The notes below the pieces were generated by a model, which saw only the letters and a list, made by a program, of their open reading frames with translations, searched no databases and had not been told where the DNA came from. 64,000 bases of DNA. Origin: Actinomycetes bacterium. Its GTDB lineage: Bacteria > Planctomycetota > Phycisphaerae > JAACET01. The position numbers and the translations under genes are program-made. The stretch is taken from positions 1 through 64,000 of the forward strand of contig JAUXAG010000012.1 in NCBI GenBank assembly GCA_030614915.1, read 5' to 3'. Shown here piece after piece: positions 1 through 9,223 of this stretch; within the stretch, counting starts at the first letter, position 1, and every line of letters starts with the position of its first letter.

Positions 1-45
1 CTGCTTCTGGGTGGTTTGGGCATGCTGATGAGGCGTAGGCCCTAG
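1..45 (+). CDS. C-terminal tail of a PEP-CTERM sorting-domain protein (partial)
   Basis: The window opens inside a gene. The first 14 codons read LLLGGLGMLMRRRP followed by TAG. A short Leu/Gly-rich hydrophobic stretch followed by a basic cluster is the end of a PEP-CTERM anchor, the signal removed by an exosortase in outer-membrane bacteria; the Pro-Glu-Pro motif itself lies before the window. Four tails of the same type occur at 16.3-19.5 kb, which supports the call. A strong terminator follows 30 bp later. Confidence 0.7.
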   Translation: MLLGGLGMLMRRRP

Positions 46-74
46 CGTTTATCGAGCACCATTTACCACCAACC

Positions 75-110
75 AAGGGGCTGGCCTTGACGGCTGGCCC
101 CTTCTTATTA
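75..110 (+). terminator. Rho-independent terminator after the PEP-CTERM gene
   Basis: A 12-bp stem (75-86 pairing with 92-103, two G-U pairs) closes a 5-nt loop and is followed by a T-rich run. It lies 30 bp after the stop codon of the partial gene. A closely related hairpin (GGCTGGCC-loop-GGCTGGC core) occurs at 33026-33056. Confidence 0.75.
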
Positions 111-162
111 TATCTGCATCCTATTGATGTTTGAACGGTCAAATAAACAATGCCCAACCGGT

Positions 163-262
163 TGTCATTCCCGCGAAAGGGCTTGTTGCCAAACCCGATA
201 TCCAGCGTTTAAGATTGCTTCGCGGAGTTTATGCTGAGCAAAGCGAAGTGCTCGCAATGACA
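163..262. repeat. MITE/REP-like element with terminal inverted repeats
   Basis: About 100 bp bounded by perfect 7-bp inverted ends (TGTCATT at 163-169, AATGACA at 256-262), with an internal hairpin (CTTCGC at 218-223 against GCGAAG at 243-248). It has no coding capacity of its own; open frames through it lack a ribosome binding site. Its size, ends and internal hairpin fit a small non-autonomous mobile or REP-type element. Assignment to a named family is not possible from this window. Confidence 0.5.
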
Positions 263-274
263 CAGAAGGGACAA

Positions 275-349
275 GCCTGCGCGTCACGCTTAGCCTTGTT
301 CAACTTCATCTGGGCTTGCTTCAAGGCGTACTTCGTCTCGTTGTCGGCT
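275..349. repeat. 75-bp ectopic copy of an internal piece of the 926-aa coiled-coil gene
   Basis: Bases 275-349 match 4279-4353 at 74 of 75 positions; the one difference is T at 341 against C at 4345. The source segment encodes part of the coiled coil of the gene at 3546-6326 (around TKYALKQAQMKLNKAKRDAQ). Here the copy is outside any credible gene, 13 bp after the MITE-like element. From 350 to 390 nothing further is recognisable. Confidence 0.85.
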
Positions 350-390
350 GCTAATCCAGCCAGCGAGTATCGCCAGCAATAGTTTCATTG

Positions 391-1164
391 CTAGTGGGTC
401 ATCGCGTAGACGTATATATTCACAGCCATGGCCAGAGCCGCCTGCTCCTTCTGCTGGCCAAAAAATTGGGCCCAGGCACAATGCATGTCGCTGGCGCACA
501 TCACCGCCACCAAGCGGTCCTTGTCGTACACGCCAATCAATCCGTGGTTTCGTCCTTGGACGTGCGGCAGGCCGTTAGGCAGCTGGTAGAAACAACGGAA
601 TATCTCGTGATTCTTGTCGTTGTCGAAATTTACATACCTGGCGTTGGGAAGGATTCTTTTCATCTCCTGCCGCATGCCTACGTAGAACGGATCGGGCTGG
701 GAAGACGACAGGACGCAGTCGTCGATGAATAGGAATCCGCCCCGCCGCAGATATTCACGAATATTTTGCCGCTCACCTTCAGTCAGAGCCGGCTGATTCT
801 GGGCGTGCATGAAAATAAACGGACATTCAATCATCTCATCGAGCTTTGCAACGTCAGGCGCATTGAAGCCAAAGCCCAGGTTCACGCTGGTTACGTCCCG
901 GATTCTCTCGATCAGATTAAGGTCGCCCTCGGGATGGTGATGCCAGTCCGGTATGCCGGGCCCGACGCGAAACTTCAATCGAGCCCATTGCACCCTGGAA
1001 CCGCGTCCGAACTCGAACTGCCCTGCCTGTTGCAATGCTGCACGCTGAGCCAATCCAATCGTTCCGATCAGCGCAACAATGGCTAACACAACAATCAAGC
1101 GGTGACGTCTGCCAAAGGAAAGTCTGTTTAATAGTTTGCGTTGAATATCCGGTTTTCGTTGCAT
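391..1164 (-). CDS. DUF4159 domain protein, membrane anchored
   Basis: A 257-residue protein with one N-terminal membrane segment (about residues 24-40, rich in Val/Leu/Ile) followed by a DUF4159 domain with the characteristic run GGFLFIDD near residue 145. DUF4159 proteins are usually encoded with MoxR/DUF58/VWA genes, as here; the domain resembles glutamine-amidotransferase-like folds but its activity is unknown. The ATG at 1164 is preferred over the upstream GTG at 1173 because AGAGG lies about 8 nt before it. It is the last gene of the MoxR operon, 29 bp after the VWA gene. Function beyond the family is not claimed. Confidence 0.8.
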   Translation of the reverse strand: MQRKPDIQRKLLNRLSFGRRHRLIVVLAIVALIGTIGLAQRAALQQAGQFEFGRGSRVQWARLKFRVGPGIPDWHHHPEGDLNLIERIRDVTSVNLGFGFNAPDVAKLDEMIECPFIFMHAQNQPALTEGERQNIREYLRRGGFLFIDDCVLSSSQPDPFYVGMRQEMKRILPNARYVNFDNDKNHEIFRCFYQLPNGLPHVQGRNHGLIGVYDKDRLVAVMCASDMHCAWAQFFGQQKEQAALAMAVNIYVYAMTH

Positions 1165-1193
1165 CGTTGGCACCTCTTGGGCTTGAAGGCATC

Positions 1194-3491
1194 TCAGATC
1201 ATTCGATATCGTCTTCGTATGAGCAACTCACTTAGAAACAGCACAATCAAGGCTACGAATATCCACGGGTTGTGCCACAGGGCTCGCCGTTGGGTTTGGA
1301 CAATTTCGCTCGGTCTTTGCTCGAGCCAATTAGCCCAATCGAACGACCTGTCAGGCTCGACTACCATCCCTCCGCTGGCGGCAGCCATTTTCTCCAGGCC
1401 GATGCGGTCAGGTTTGAGTTGCCGCAATTCATCACCGGCCAATTCAGCTCGGCTGGCCAAAAACGCCTCCGCTACGACCTGGCCCTGGTGACGAGCGGTG
1501 AGCCGATACGCGGTGTCCGGCTTTGTCAGTAGTGCTGTGCGGTATTCCTGGTCGCGGCTGGTTGAAGTTAGTCTCAACGGAAGCGTCTGATCCGAAGATT
1601 CGGCTGCGAATACCAGCTCTTCGAGCTTGAACGGACAGCCATGCGGCAAATGGAATCGGACCTCAACGGTCTTGTTCGGCGGATAGACAACGGAGTCCAG
1701 CACCCAGCCGGGCTGGCGGCGAACACCGGCACAGAGATACCCGACCAATTGTCGCCAGAACTTGTCGAAAACCATGGACCGGCTTTCCAGCGACAATCGC
1801 CAACGCCACAAACAGTCGCTAGCCAAGACGCCGGTTCGCCCACGCCCGAACGATTGCGTAGCCAAGACGATCTGCGACCGCTTGTCCGTCGCCAACACTC
1901 TGGCTCCGACTTTGGCACGCTGGACCGGCGCGAGTGATTCAAAGAGTGGCAGCATCGATTCGGTCGCTAGCCCATCGTTGACGGCAAAGCTGAAAATGGG
2001 GCTCTCCAGGCCTTCCCTGGTGAGCTTTACCGGTATCAACGGCGGCGAGTGGCGACGCTGCTGGGCAAACGAAATACTCAAACCCGCAGCTTGAACGTTG
2101 CCTTGCCTGATTGTTCGCTGTACTTGGGATAGTCCCGGGCTCACGCGTTGATCAAAGGCAGTGTAAGGAGCGAATTCGACCGGCAGCAGCGTTTGCAGCT
2201 CAGATTGCGAATATGCGGCTCCGCCGGCTGGATTGCCGCTGATTATCAACAAGCCTCCGCCGTCGCGAACGAACTCTGTCAGCGTCGATTCCATGCGTGG
2301 GGAGATATGACGACGATCCAGGTTCAGCAAAATCACCACGTTGAACTGAGCCAGCTCCGTTGGTCCCGGGAAGTTATCCACATCATTCTCCGACCTCTGA
2401 ACGCTGAACAGTGACTCGCCGGCAAATCGCACGGTCATCTCGGCGCTGTCGCTGCGGTCGAACACTCCACGCAAGTGCCGCGTCCCCCAGTCCAAGGCGC
2501 CCTGATAGAGCAACACAGTGGGCTTCTCCTTGACAATGCCCTGCACCGTCCACTTGGCTGATGCCAGGGTTTCACCGCCGGATTGTACCTGCACATCGTA
2601 CAGAAGGGTTTCGGCAGTGGGCACGGGCACTTGGAAGCTGACGTTCTGGGTATTTGATACGTGACCAAATACCGGTATCTTACGGCGATGCACGAGCTTC
2701 TCGCCTTGTTTGATCAGCACTTCCAAGGGCTGGTCGGCTACGAGGCCGGAAACTCGCACGAGCATATTGGCTGTGACCGCGGTGCCGACCTGAGATGTCG
2801 AAGGGACTTCGAGTTTGGTGATTTCGACAAACGGCAGCGAGGGCAGCGGAGCCGTCTGGACGACGAAGGCATGTGGCAAAAAGGCCGCTTGCAGAGCGTC
2901 CAGGGCCTTGTCGGGAGATTCATTGGAGGTGTCCACACCGTCGGTCAGGCAGATTACTCCGTCATAACCCCGTGTGATGAACTCTTCAGACCAGTCGATG
3001 ATGTTGCTATACAAATGCGTGTTCAAGGGTTTGTCCGGCTCAGCGTGAGTGTCGTTGGCCGGCAGGGATTCGTCCAACTGCTTCGTCGGGCGCATCGACT
3101 CGGCAAATGCAAAGGTGTGCAGCTCGTAGTGTTCGTCGAGTTTCTTCAGGCAGCTGTTCCAGTACCACAGGGCCTTGTCGCGTCGGCTGCGTCCCCATAG
3201 GCTCTTGATGTTCATTGAGCCGGACTCATCGAGAATCACCGCAACCCTCGGCTTTTCGTCGGGCTCGGAACGAATCTGTTTGACGATCGTAGGTCGGCAC
3301 AGACAAGCTAGGATCAGCACAAGCCCCACAAAACGCAGGAAGCTGAGCAGTAGCCGTGCTCTATGCGGAATTCGGGTCAGCGTCAGCCAATAGGACAGGC
3401 AAATCAGAACCACACCACCAGCCAAAGATGCAGCCAGTGTCCACAAGCCGCCCGGAAAACTCCACTGAAATTGTGCCATCAACTGATTCAT
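1194..3491 (-). CDS. VWA-domain membrane protein (Bat-like, with GATase1-like region)
   Basis: A 765-residue protein. Two membrane segments lie at about residues 17-38 and 48-68, followed by a von Willebrand factor A start, VAVILDESGSMN, with the MIDAS motif DESGS at 88-92. The middle has a region like glutamine-amidotransferase-like Bat proteins (VILLNLDRRHISPR, then RDGGGLLIISG), and a last membrane segment sits just before the C-terminal RRRYRMI. Such proteins probably bind metal and ligand on the periplasmic side and work with the MoxR chaperone ATPase encoded upstream; the substrate is unknown. It lies 54 bp downstream of the coiled-coil gene in the same operon. Confidence 0.8.
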   Translation of the reverse strand: MNQLMAQFQWSFPGGLWTLAASLAGGVVLICLSYWLTLTRIPHRARLLLSFLRFVGLVLILACLCRPTIVKQIRSEPDEKPRVAVILDESGSMNIKSLWGRSRRDKALWYWNSCLKKLDEHYELHTFAFAESMRPTKQLDESLPANDTHAEPDKPLNTHLYSNIIDWSEEFITRGYDGVICLTDGVDTSNESPDKALDALQAAFLPHAFVVQTAPLPSLPFVEITKLEVPSTSQVGTAVTANMLVRVSGLVADQPLEVLIKQGEKLVHRRKIPVFGHVSNTQNVSFQVPVPTAETLLYDVQVQSGGETLASAKWTVQGIVKEKPTVLLYQGALDWGTRHLRGVFDRSDSAEMTVRFAGESLFSVQRSENDVDNFPGPTELAQFNVVILLNLDRRHISPRMESTLTEFVRDGGGLLIISGNPAGGAAYSQSELQTLLPVEFAPYTAFDQRVSPGLSQVQRTIRQGNVQAAGLSISFAQQRRHSPPLIPVKLTREGLESPIFSFAVNDGLATESMLPLFESLAPVQRAKVGARVLATDKRSQIVLATQSFGRGRTGVLASDCLWRWRLSLESRSMVFDKFWRQLVGYLCAGVRRQPGWVLDSVVYPPNKTVEVRFHLPHGCPFKLEELVFAAESSDQTLPLRLTSTSRDQEYRTALLTKPDTAYRLTARHQGQVVAEAFLASRAELAGDELRQLKPDRIGLEKMAAASGGMVVEPDRSFDWANWLEQRPSEIVQTQRRALWHNPWIFVALIVLFLSELLIRRRYRMI

Positions 3492-3545
3492 ACATACATC
3501 CGTGAGCTTGCTCGCTGGCCTGTCCGCGTGGCAATGGGTGTTTGG

Positions 3546-6326
3546 TTATGGTTTTTCGCCCGCCTTTTGGCCGCTTTTGAATTTCGAGAGCTGCTCGAAG
3601 TATGCACTTACGTCATCGCGGTAGCGCTCGGGCACTTCTTCCATGGAAAATGAGCGTATCAACTCCGTGTGTTCAAGATGCTCGAGAACCTGCTTGGCAC
3701 TGACAATCAGTTGGCGCACGATCGGGTCTATCTGCAGTAACAACTGGCGCACTCTGTGCGAACCGGCGCTGTAAACGTTCAGGAGCGAATTGGTCATTTG
3801 GCCGGCCTTGATGGTCCACTCGTCCGAAGGTGGCGATTCATCCTGCCCGCCTCCGACTTGTGCTACGGCCTCCAAGGCACGGCCGATATCCTGGGCAGCC
3901 AACTGGATTTGTTCGGCAAGGTTCTGGAGCTGCTGTTCGCTAGCCTTTGCAGAACCGTTTTTAATCTCGTCCATCTGCTGCTGAAGGTCTTGCAGCCGGG
4001 CGATGGCCTTAGCCAATCGTTCCGCTGGGCCGTGGCCCTGATCTCGAGCCTCGGCGATCATCCCAATCGCGTCGTCGATTTTGACAAGGGCTTGAGCATA
4101 TCTGAACTTGACACGACTGATCAAATCATCCGGTATGTCCATGTCGTCAATGGTCTGGGCAAGGCTCAGCAGTTTTTCGGCATCGGACTGCCGCCCGCTG
4201 CGATTCTGCTTCTGGGCACTGTGACTCAACTGAGCGATGGCCTCTCGCACCTTCTGCCCAGCGTCTTCGTTGCGATTGGCCTGCGCGTCACGCTTAGCCT
4301 TGTTCAACTTCATCTGGGCTTGCTTCAAGGCGTACTTCGTCTCGCTGTCGGCTTGCTTATGCAGCCTCTCAAGTGCCTTCTCGATGTTGGCCTTGGTCCT
4401 TTCGGCGGCTACCTTGGCTGTGTCCAGATTCTTCGAGGCGATGGCCTGCTGGGCTTTGTTGCTGGACTTCTGAGCCTCTTGTACTTCCTGGCGGACTCGC
4501 TCAGTCAACGCTTCGCTATGCACCAGATCCCCCAGCGCTTGGGTTATTTGTCCCTGCTGCTTGGCCAATTGGCCTAGCGAACCAGACCCAGCAGTACCCG
4601 ATTGGCCCTGGCCTTGACCTTGCCCCTGGCCTTGGCCCTGGCCTTGACCTTGCCCCTGTCCTTGACCTTGCCCCTGGCCTTGACCTTGTCCCTGGCCTTG
4701 TCCTTTGCCTTGCCCGTCTTCTTTGCCCTTGCCGGCGGGAGGAGGCAGATTCAGCACTGTGTCGGCGCCCTGGCCCTGGTGCTGGAAGGGCTTGCGCTTA
4801 CTAGCGAGCTGATCGAGAACTTCTGATTCCTTTTCAACCAACTCAGCCAGCGTTTGCTCGGGATTCTCTTGCTCATCGAGTTCCGGCTTGATGTATTCCT
4901 GATCGTCGTTAAAGGGCCAGGACGGTGGTGGCGTTCCTGAGCCCTGGGCTAGTAGCATCACCTTATATGAGTACTTCAACGCAGCGACGAGCTCGGCGAC
5001 GGCCCTTTGCTGATGTTGGCCGGCCCGGACAAGTTGCTCACCGCGTGGAGTGCCGACAGTTCGCTCTTTGCGAAGTTGGGCTAAGGCATCTTCCATAGCC
5101 TGTTGTGCCAGGCGAGCGTGGTCAACCCACTCGCTCGGGCGCTGGGCTATGGGCGCTTCTGTGAGAAATTCCTGAAGGTCTTCGCTCAGTAGTCCCTGCT
5201 CGTCGGCCAGATCAGTAATCTGTTTTTGAGCTCTCGGATCCTCCGCTGGAATTCGCTCAGCCATTGCCGCATAGACCCCGCGGACCAGCCCGATCTGGCG
5301 ATGCAGACACTCCATCAGCGTTGCCAAGGTGGGCGGCGGCCCGGAGACCCCTTGCCCTTGCATTATCAGGACCATTGTTTCCTCGCTAAACGGGCGGACC
5401 TGAATAAACTGAATGGGGCTGGTAATCAGTTGATTCGGCTGATCGTTCAGCGTTGTACGTCCTTCGAGTATGTAAGTAACCACATCGAACGGCACAACTT
5501 CGAGCTCGTCCATCAGCAGGGCATCTTCGAACTCTATTTCGCCGTCCTTGTTCAGCGGGGCATCAGCAACCGGGATGCTCTTGACCTGCTGAGCATTAAC
5601 CGACACCTGCAACCCAAGGCTGGTAAAACCATGCTCGGAATCGCCCAAAGCCTGCCAGATGATCTCGTCGGCCGCTGTGGCCTTGTATAACTGCCGGGGC
5701 TCGACGATCAGCAGCTCCGCATGCTCGAGTTGCTCGGGCGGGGTCTCGTCTTCTTGCGTTTTCTTGACCTGCTCGGTACTCGGCTCGGGCGGGGCTGATT
5801 GTTTCGACTTGGCGAGCTCAGCCAGCCTGGCCAGGGCTGATGTCGATTGGCTGTCGAGAATCGAAAGTTGCACCAAGAGCAGCACAAACACCGCCAAGAT
5901 GCCAGCTACCAGAATGTTGCGCCAAAGCCCCCACCTCGATCTGCGGCGATGGGCGAAAAACTCCATCGTCTCTACCAATTGGGCCTCACGGAGCGGATGA
6001 TCGGTTCCGTGAAGGTCCTCAACGGCCTCTAGTCGGTTCAGGGCGGCATTGGCCTGGTCGAGCCAATGGGCGGTGTCCTGGCGTTTGGGTGATTTCACCC
6101 TACGCCATAAGACTATAAAACCCACACTAGCGACAATTGAGCCGACGATAATCCAGCAACCAACCGTAAAGACTCGGGTCGAATCAACCTTGTTCGGTAC
6201 CACCAACAGGGCCACGATGCAGGCCAGCATCGCCAGCAAGACAATCAAAAGGGGAACTGCATAACGCTGCTTGCTGTTTTCCTGGGCCACCCAACGCCTT
6301 AGGCCTTCACTGTTCCACTTATTCAT
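3546..6326 (-). CDS. Large coiled-coil membrane protein with Gly-Gln repeat (DUF4175-like)
   Basis: A 926-residue protein with two N-terminal membrane segments (about 22-43 and 54-74), a third near 136-157, a periplasmic domain, then long Glu/Gln/Ala-rich helical stretches. Residues about 538-575 are an uninterrupted Gly-Gln dipeptide repeat. The layout matches the DUF4175-like proteins found beside BatA/VWA genes in planctomycetes. The start is supported by AAGGAG 8 nt upstream. It is probably a structural partner of the two VWA proteins at the membrane. A 75-bp piece of the gene (4279-4353) is duplicated outside the operon at 275-349. Confidence 0.75.
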   Translation of the reverse strand: MNKWNSEGLRRWVAQENSKQRYAVPLLIVLLAMLACIVALLVVPNKVDSTRVFTVGCWIIVGSIVASVGFIVLWRRVKSPKRQDTAHWLDQANAALNRLEAVEDLHGTDHPLREAQLVETMEFFAHRRRSRWGLWRNILVAGILAVFVLLLVQLSILDSQSTSALARLAELAKSKQSAPPEPSTEQVKKTQEDETPPEQLEHAELLIVEPRQLYKATAADEIIWQALGDSEHGFTSLGLQVSVNAQQVKSIPVADAPLNKDGEIEFEDALLMDELEVVPFDVVTYILEGRTTLNDQPNQLITSPIQFIQVRPFSEETMVLIMQGQGVSGPPPTLATLMECLHRQIGLVRGVYAAMAERIPAEDPRAQKQITDLADEQGLLSEDLQEFLTEAPIAQRPSEWVDHARLAQQAMEDALAQLRKERTVGTPRGEQLVRAGQHQQRAVAELVAALKYSYKVMLLAQGSGTPPPSWPFNDDQEYIKPELDEQENPEQTLAELVEKESEVLDQLASKRKPFQHQGQGADTVLNLPPPAGKGKEDGQGKGQGQGQGQGQGQGQGQGQGQGQGQGQGQGQGQGQSGTAGSGSLGQLAKQQGQITQALGDLVHSEALTERVRQEVQEAQKSSNKAQQAIASKNLDTAKVAAERTKANIEKALERLHKQADSETKYALKQAQMKLNKAKRDAQANRNEDAGQKVREAIAQLSHSAQKQNRSGRQSDAEKLLSLAQTIDDMDIPDDLISRVKFRYAQALVKIDDAIGMIAEARDQGHGPAERLAKAIARLQDLQQQMDEIKNGSAKASEQQLQNLAEQIQLAAQDIGRALEAVAQVGGGQDESPPSDEWTIKAGQMTNSLLNVYSAGSHRVRQLLLQIDPIVRQLIVSAKQVLEHLEHTELIRSFSMEEVPERYRDDVSAYFEQLSKFKSGQKAGEKP
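4602..4712. repeat. Minisatellite encoding a Gly-Gln tract
   Basis: Hexamer-based tandem repeats (units like CCTTGA, CCTTGC, CCCTGG on the plus strand) encode a Gly-Gln run of about 36 residues in the minus-strand coiled-coil protein. The 6-bp period keeps the frame, so copy-number changes would lengthen or shorten a flexible linker without breaking the gene. Confidence 0.85.
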
Positions 6327-6356
6327 TGTTCATGCTCCTTGCTCGATAGCTAAAGC

Positions 6357-8315
6357 CTACAGCGACGTCCTATTAGCCAGGATGATCTCGGCGAGCATCA
6401 TCACCAGGGCCGTGCTCAACAGCATCCACCAGAACGATTTGCTTTGCTGTGCTGTTGTCAGCACGCTGGCATCCTGTTCCGATGGAGGTTCTTTGGATAC
6501 CAACCGCTGGTAGGGGAAGTCGTCGGCCAGCGGCAACGGGTCGGATTCTTCTGACGGAACGTTCACGGCTATAGCTGTATCCTCGCCGGCGTGCTGAACG
6601 AGGTATGCGCCGGGCTGATCGGGAATAAATCGCTTTGCTTGCAGTGGAACAATCTCACCTGTGTGCATGTTCCGGACCTGGGTTATCTTTGGGATATTCA
6701 GTGCCGAGGCACTGACGGTAAAGGTGCTCTGGGTTTGTTGATCCTGATTTGCGTAAGCCAATAGTTCTCGCCATAGGGGCAGGAACGAGGCATTGATTGG
6801 CCAATCCGTGGCCTCGCGTGAGATAGCAGTGCCCACTATGATCAACCTGCCGTCGTCTACGGGTAATTCGGCGATGGCGGGCTGTCCGCTATCAAAATGG
6901 GCCAATACTCGTGCCCGCTCCGGAAGTTTCAGATGCGGAGGATCGAAGAACAGCACGTTGAACAGGCTGGCTGTACGCACGTCTAGAAACGGCATAAACA
7001 CCGGATGTTCGAAGTCAATGGACCCGAGCCGATGCGTCCCGGTCAACGGCGAAGCTGCCGCGGTGAGGCCATACCCAGCCAGCCATCGGCGCATCATCGG
7101 CGTGTCTCGCCAGACAGCCACGATCGTCCCGCCCTGCCTGAGCCGTTGATCCAATCGTTCTGCCAGCGGAGAATCTGTTTGGATCCCTCTGTGCACGATT
7201 ATCACATCAGACGATTGCAACTCGTCGAGATTCGAGTTACCTGACAGCTCCTCTAGCTGGGCTGCCTTGCGGCGATCGGTCGGTGCCAACGCAGTGTGGA
7301 TAAAATCTACAGAACCTCGACGTGGTCGCGACATGTACACCTTGGGCAGATGTGTAGGATTTGCGACGAACCAAGCTGTGTTGTCTGCCTGCAATTCGTC
7401 GCTGACAAGGATTTCAGCCTTGCCGAACAACGGCTCGAGCATCTCGGCCTCAAGCGGAATGGCAACCGTGACTTGGCTCAGGGCGTCAACTTCAATTTGC
7501 CGCCGATCAGCTATTTCGTCTTGCCAAGTGATAACCAGTTCGGCAATGACTGGCTGGTGCTGGTAGTTCCGGATCCGCACGCGCAAGGGCAAACGCTGTT
7601 TTGGGTCTGTAAACGGCCCAACGAGGCGGGCGTCTGTTATAGCAACGTTTTTAAAACCCGGACGCTGGGGCTCGATCAACTCGAACTCCGTGCCGGGCGA
7701 TAGTGTCTTGGACAGATTAATGCCCTGCCAGGGAACCAGTTGGCGATCGGTGATCAGCACAATGCGTTTTTTTCTACCCGGGGCGTTTTGCAGCTTGCGA
7801 TCCGCCAGGCGCAAGGCTCTGTCAAACTTGCTGCTTCCATATCCGCTTTCATGATCGTAGAACCACTGGGCCAAAGAGTCGGGATCTTCCGAAAAGTCCC
7901 CGCTCCAGCGCACGCGATCGGCCACCAGGCCGACAGCCGTCGGATGGCCTTGGCTGCCCTTGCCGATAATGTCCTGAGCCTTTTCGTACAGTTCGTTGGC
8001 GTAGGCTCGGGATTGCATGCTGAATGAATGGTCCCACAAAACAGCCGTCAGTTGCTCCGGCGGACGCTTGAACCTGGGCAAATAGGGCCAACTGAAGGCC
8101 AACGCCAGAAGCAACAGGAACAAACACCGCAGCAGCAGCACAAGCCACTTGAGAATATTGTTTTGACTCTGCATTCGTGCAGTGGTCGGGTCGATCAACA
8201 GAAACGACGGGAACGGCTGGACTTTCCTCGGCCGACGACGCAAGAGGTGGAGGATGATAGGAACGGCGATAGCGGCCGCACCCAGCAAATATGCAGCACT
8301 GAGCAATGAGATCAC
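6357..8315 (-). CDS. BatA-type membrane protein with VWA-like domain
   Basis: A 652-residue protein. The N-terminus has the paired membrane segments of the BatA family (about 5-25 and 56-78) separated by LRRRPRKVQPFPSF, typical of that domain. A VWA-like domain follows, with a degenerate MIDAS DHSFS at 95-99 in place of DxSGS, and a C-terminal membrane helix ends the protein. The start is GTG and overlaps the stop of the DUF58 gene by 4 nt (GTGA), so translation is likely coupled. In this family it is thought to form a membrane complex with DUF58 and MoxR proteins. Confidence 0.85.
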   Translation of the reverse strand: MISLLSAAYLLGAAAIAVPIILHLLRRRPRKVQPFPSFLLIDPTTARMQSQNNILKWLVLLLRCLFLLLLALAFSWPYLPRFKRPPEQLTAVLWDHSFSMQSRAYANELYEKAQDIIGKGSQGHPTAVGLVADRVRWSGDFSEDPDSLAQWFYDHESGYGSSKFDRALRLADRKLQNAPGRKKRIVLITDRQLVPWQGINLSKTLSPGTEFELIEPQRPGFKNVAITDARLVGPFTDPKQRLPLRVRIRNYQHQPVIAELVITWQDEIADRRQIEVDALSQVTVAIPLEAEMLEPLFGKAEILVSDELQADNTAWFVANPTHLPKVYMSRPRRGSVDFIHTALAPTDRRKAAQLEELSGNSNLDELQSSDVIIVHRGIQTDSPLAERLDQRLRQGGTIVAVWRDTPMMRRWLAGYGLTAAASPLTGTHRLGSIDFEHPVFMPFLDVRTASLFNVLFFDPPHLKLPERARVLAHFDSGQPAIAELPVDDGRLIIVGTAISREATDWPINASFLPLWRELLAYANQDQQTQSTFTVSASALNIPKITQVRNMHTGEIVPLQAKRFIPDQPGAYLVQHAGEDTAIAVNVPSEESDPLPLADDFPYQRLVSKEPPSEQDASVLTTAQQSKSFWWMLLSTALVMMLAEIILANRTSL

Positions 8316-9223
8316 AACGCCCCCCTCCTACACGCCAGGTACGCCCCGAAGGCCCGAAACGGCGCGACATCGGTCCGCAGCAGTTGATAATCCCCGCCAT
8401 AGCTCTGCACGGCCTTGGCAACCGTGGCCAAGTGCGCTTCGAGCCGTTGCAAGTATCGTTTGCGCATCAGATCAGGCGAAAGGGTCATGCGATCGCGTGT
8501 TTCCGATTCCTGCAAGAGCACCGGCTCGGTAAAGTCAAAGTGTAGTTCCCTCGGGTCCATCACTTGTAGGAAAATCAATTCACTGCCGGCATGACGCAAC
8601 TGGCGGATCGGTGTTTCAAGAGCGTCTAAGTTTTCATAAAAATCCGAGAGCACAAAGATCAACGATCGTCGGCGAGCCAAGATCACCAGGTCATCCAAGA
8701 CTTTGGCCAATGGAGCACCGTGTCCATCGGGCTCGCGTTCCAGAGCAGCCATCATACGCCGATGCTCGGAGGCCTTGAGGCTCGGGCGGATAAACTGCAT
8801 CGGGCCGGCTCCGAAAACACCGAGCGAGGCTGCATCCCGCTGACGCGATAACAGTAGGATCATCCCTGCGGCCAGGCTTCTGGCGAAGTTCCACTTGCTC
8901 ATGGCTGCTGAGGCGCTGCGGTAACTCATCGAGCCGCTGGCATCAATGAGTACATAGGCGGTGAGGTTAGTATCCTCCTCCCGGACCTTCACCTCAAGCT
9001 TGCCGGTGCGGGCGTAGACCTTCCAATCGATTGTGCGAGGTTCGTCGCCCTGCTGGTAGCTGCGATACTCCTTAAACTCCACGTTGAAGCCTTGGAGCGG
9101 ACTGCGGTGCATGCCCATCCAGAAGCCGTGGACGAGGTATCTAGCCTGGATCTCCAGGCTCGGCAGTCGCCCAAGCAGCTCCATATCGAGGAACTTGGGG
9201 ATAGCTACAGTTTCAGTCTTCAT
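8312..9223 (-). CDS. DUF58 domain protein
   Basis: A 303-residue protein carrying the DUF58 signature GDEPRTIDWKVYART (59-73) and a VWA-type metal site DASGS (94-98) within VLIDASGSMS. No membrane segment is evident. DUF58 proteins are almost always encoded next to MoxR ATPases and are believed to be their VWA-containing partners. The ATG overlaps the TGA of the MoxR gene by 4 nt and the stop overlaps the GTG of the BatA gene by 4 nt, so the three are probably made in fixed ratio. Confidence 0.9.
   Translation of the reverse strand: MKTETVAIPKFLDMELLGRLPSLEIQARYLVHGFWMGMHRSPLQGFNVEFKEYRSYQQGDEPRTIDWKVYARTGKLEVKVREEDTNLTAYVLIDASGSMSYRSASAAMSKWNFARSLAAGMILLLSRQRDAASLGVFGAGPMQFIRPSLKASEHRRMMAALEREPDGHGAPLAKVLDDLVILARRRSLIFVLSDFYENLDALETPIRQLRHAGSELIFLQVMDPRELHFDFTEPVLLQESETRDRMTLSPDLMRKRYLQRLEAHLATVAKAVQSYGGDYQLLRTDVAPFRAFGAYLACRRGAL

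Noticed and set aside
3756..4577. Long plus-strand open frame (273 codons)
   Set aside because: It is antisense to the coiled-coil gene, which has a ribosome binding site, membrane segments and operon context; the plus-strand frame is Leu/Gly-rich as expected for the complement of Gln/Ala/Lys-rich sequence.
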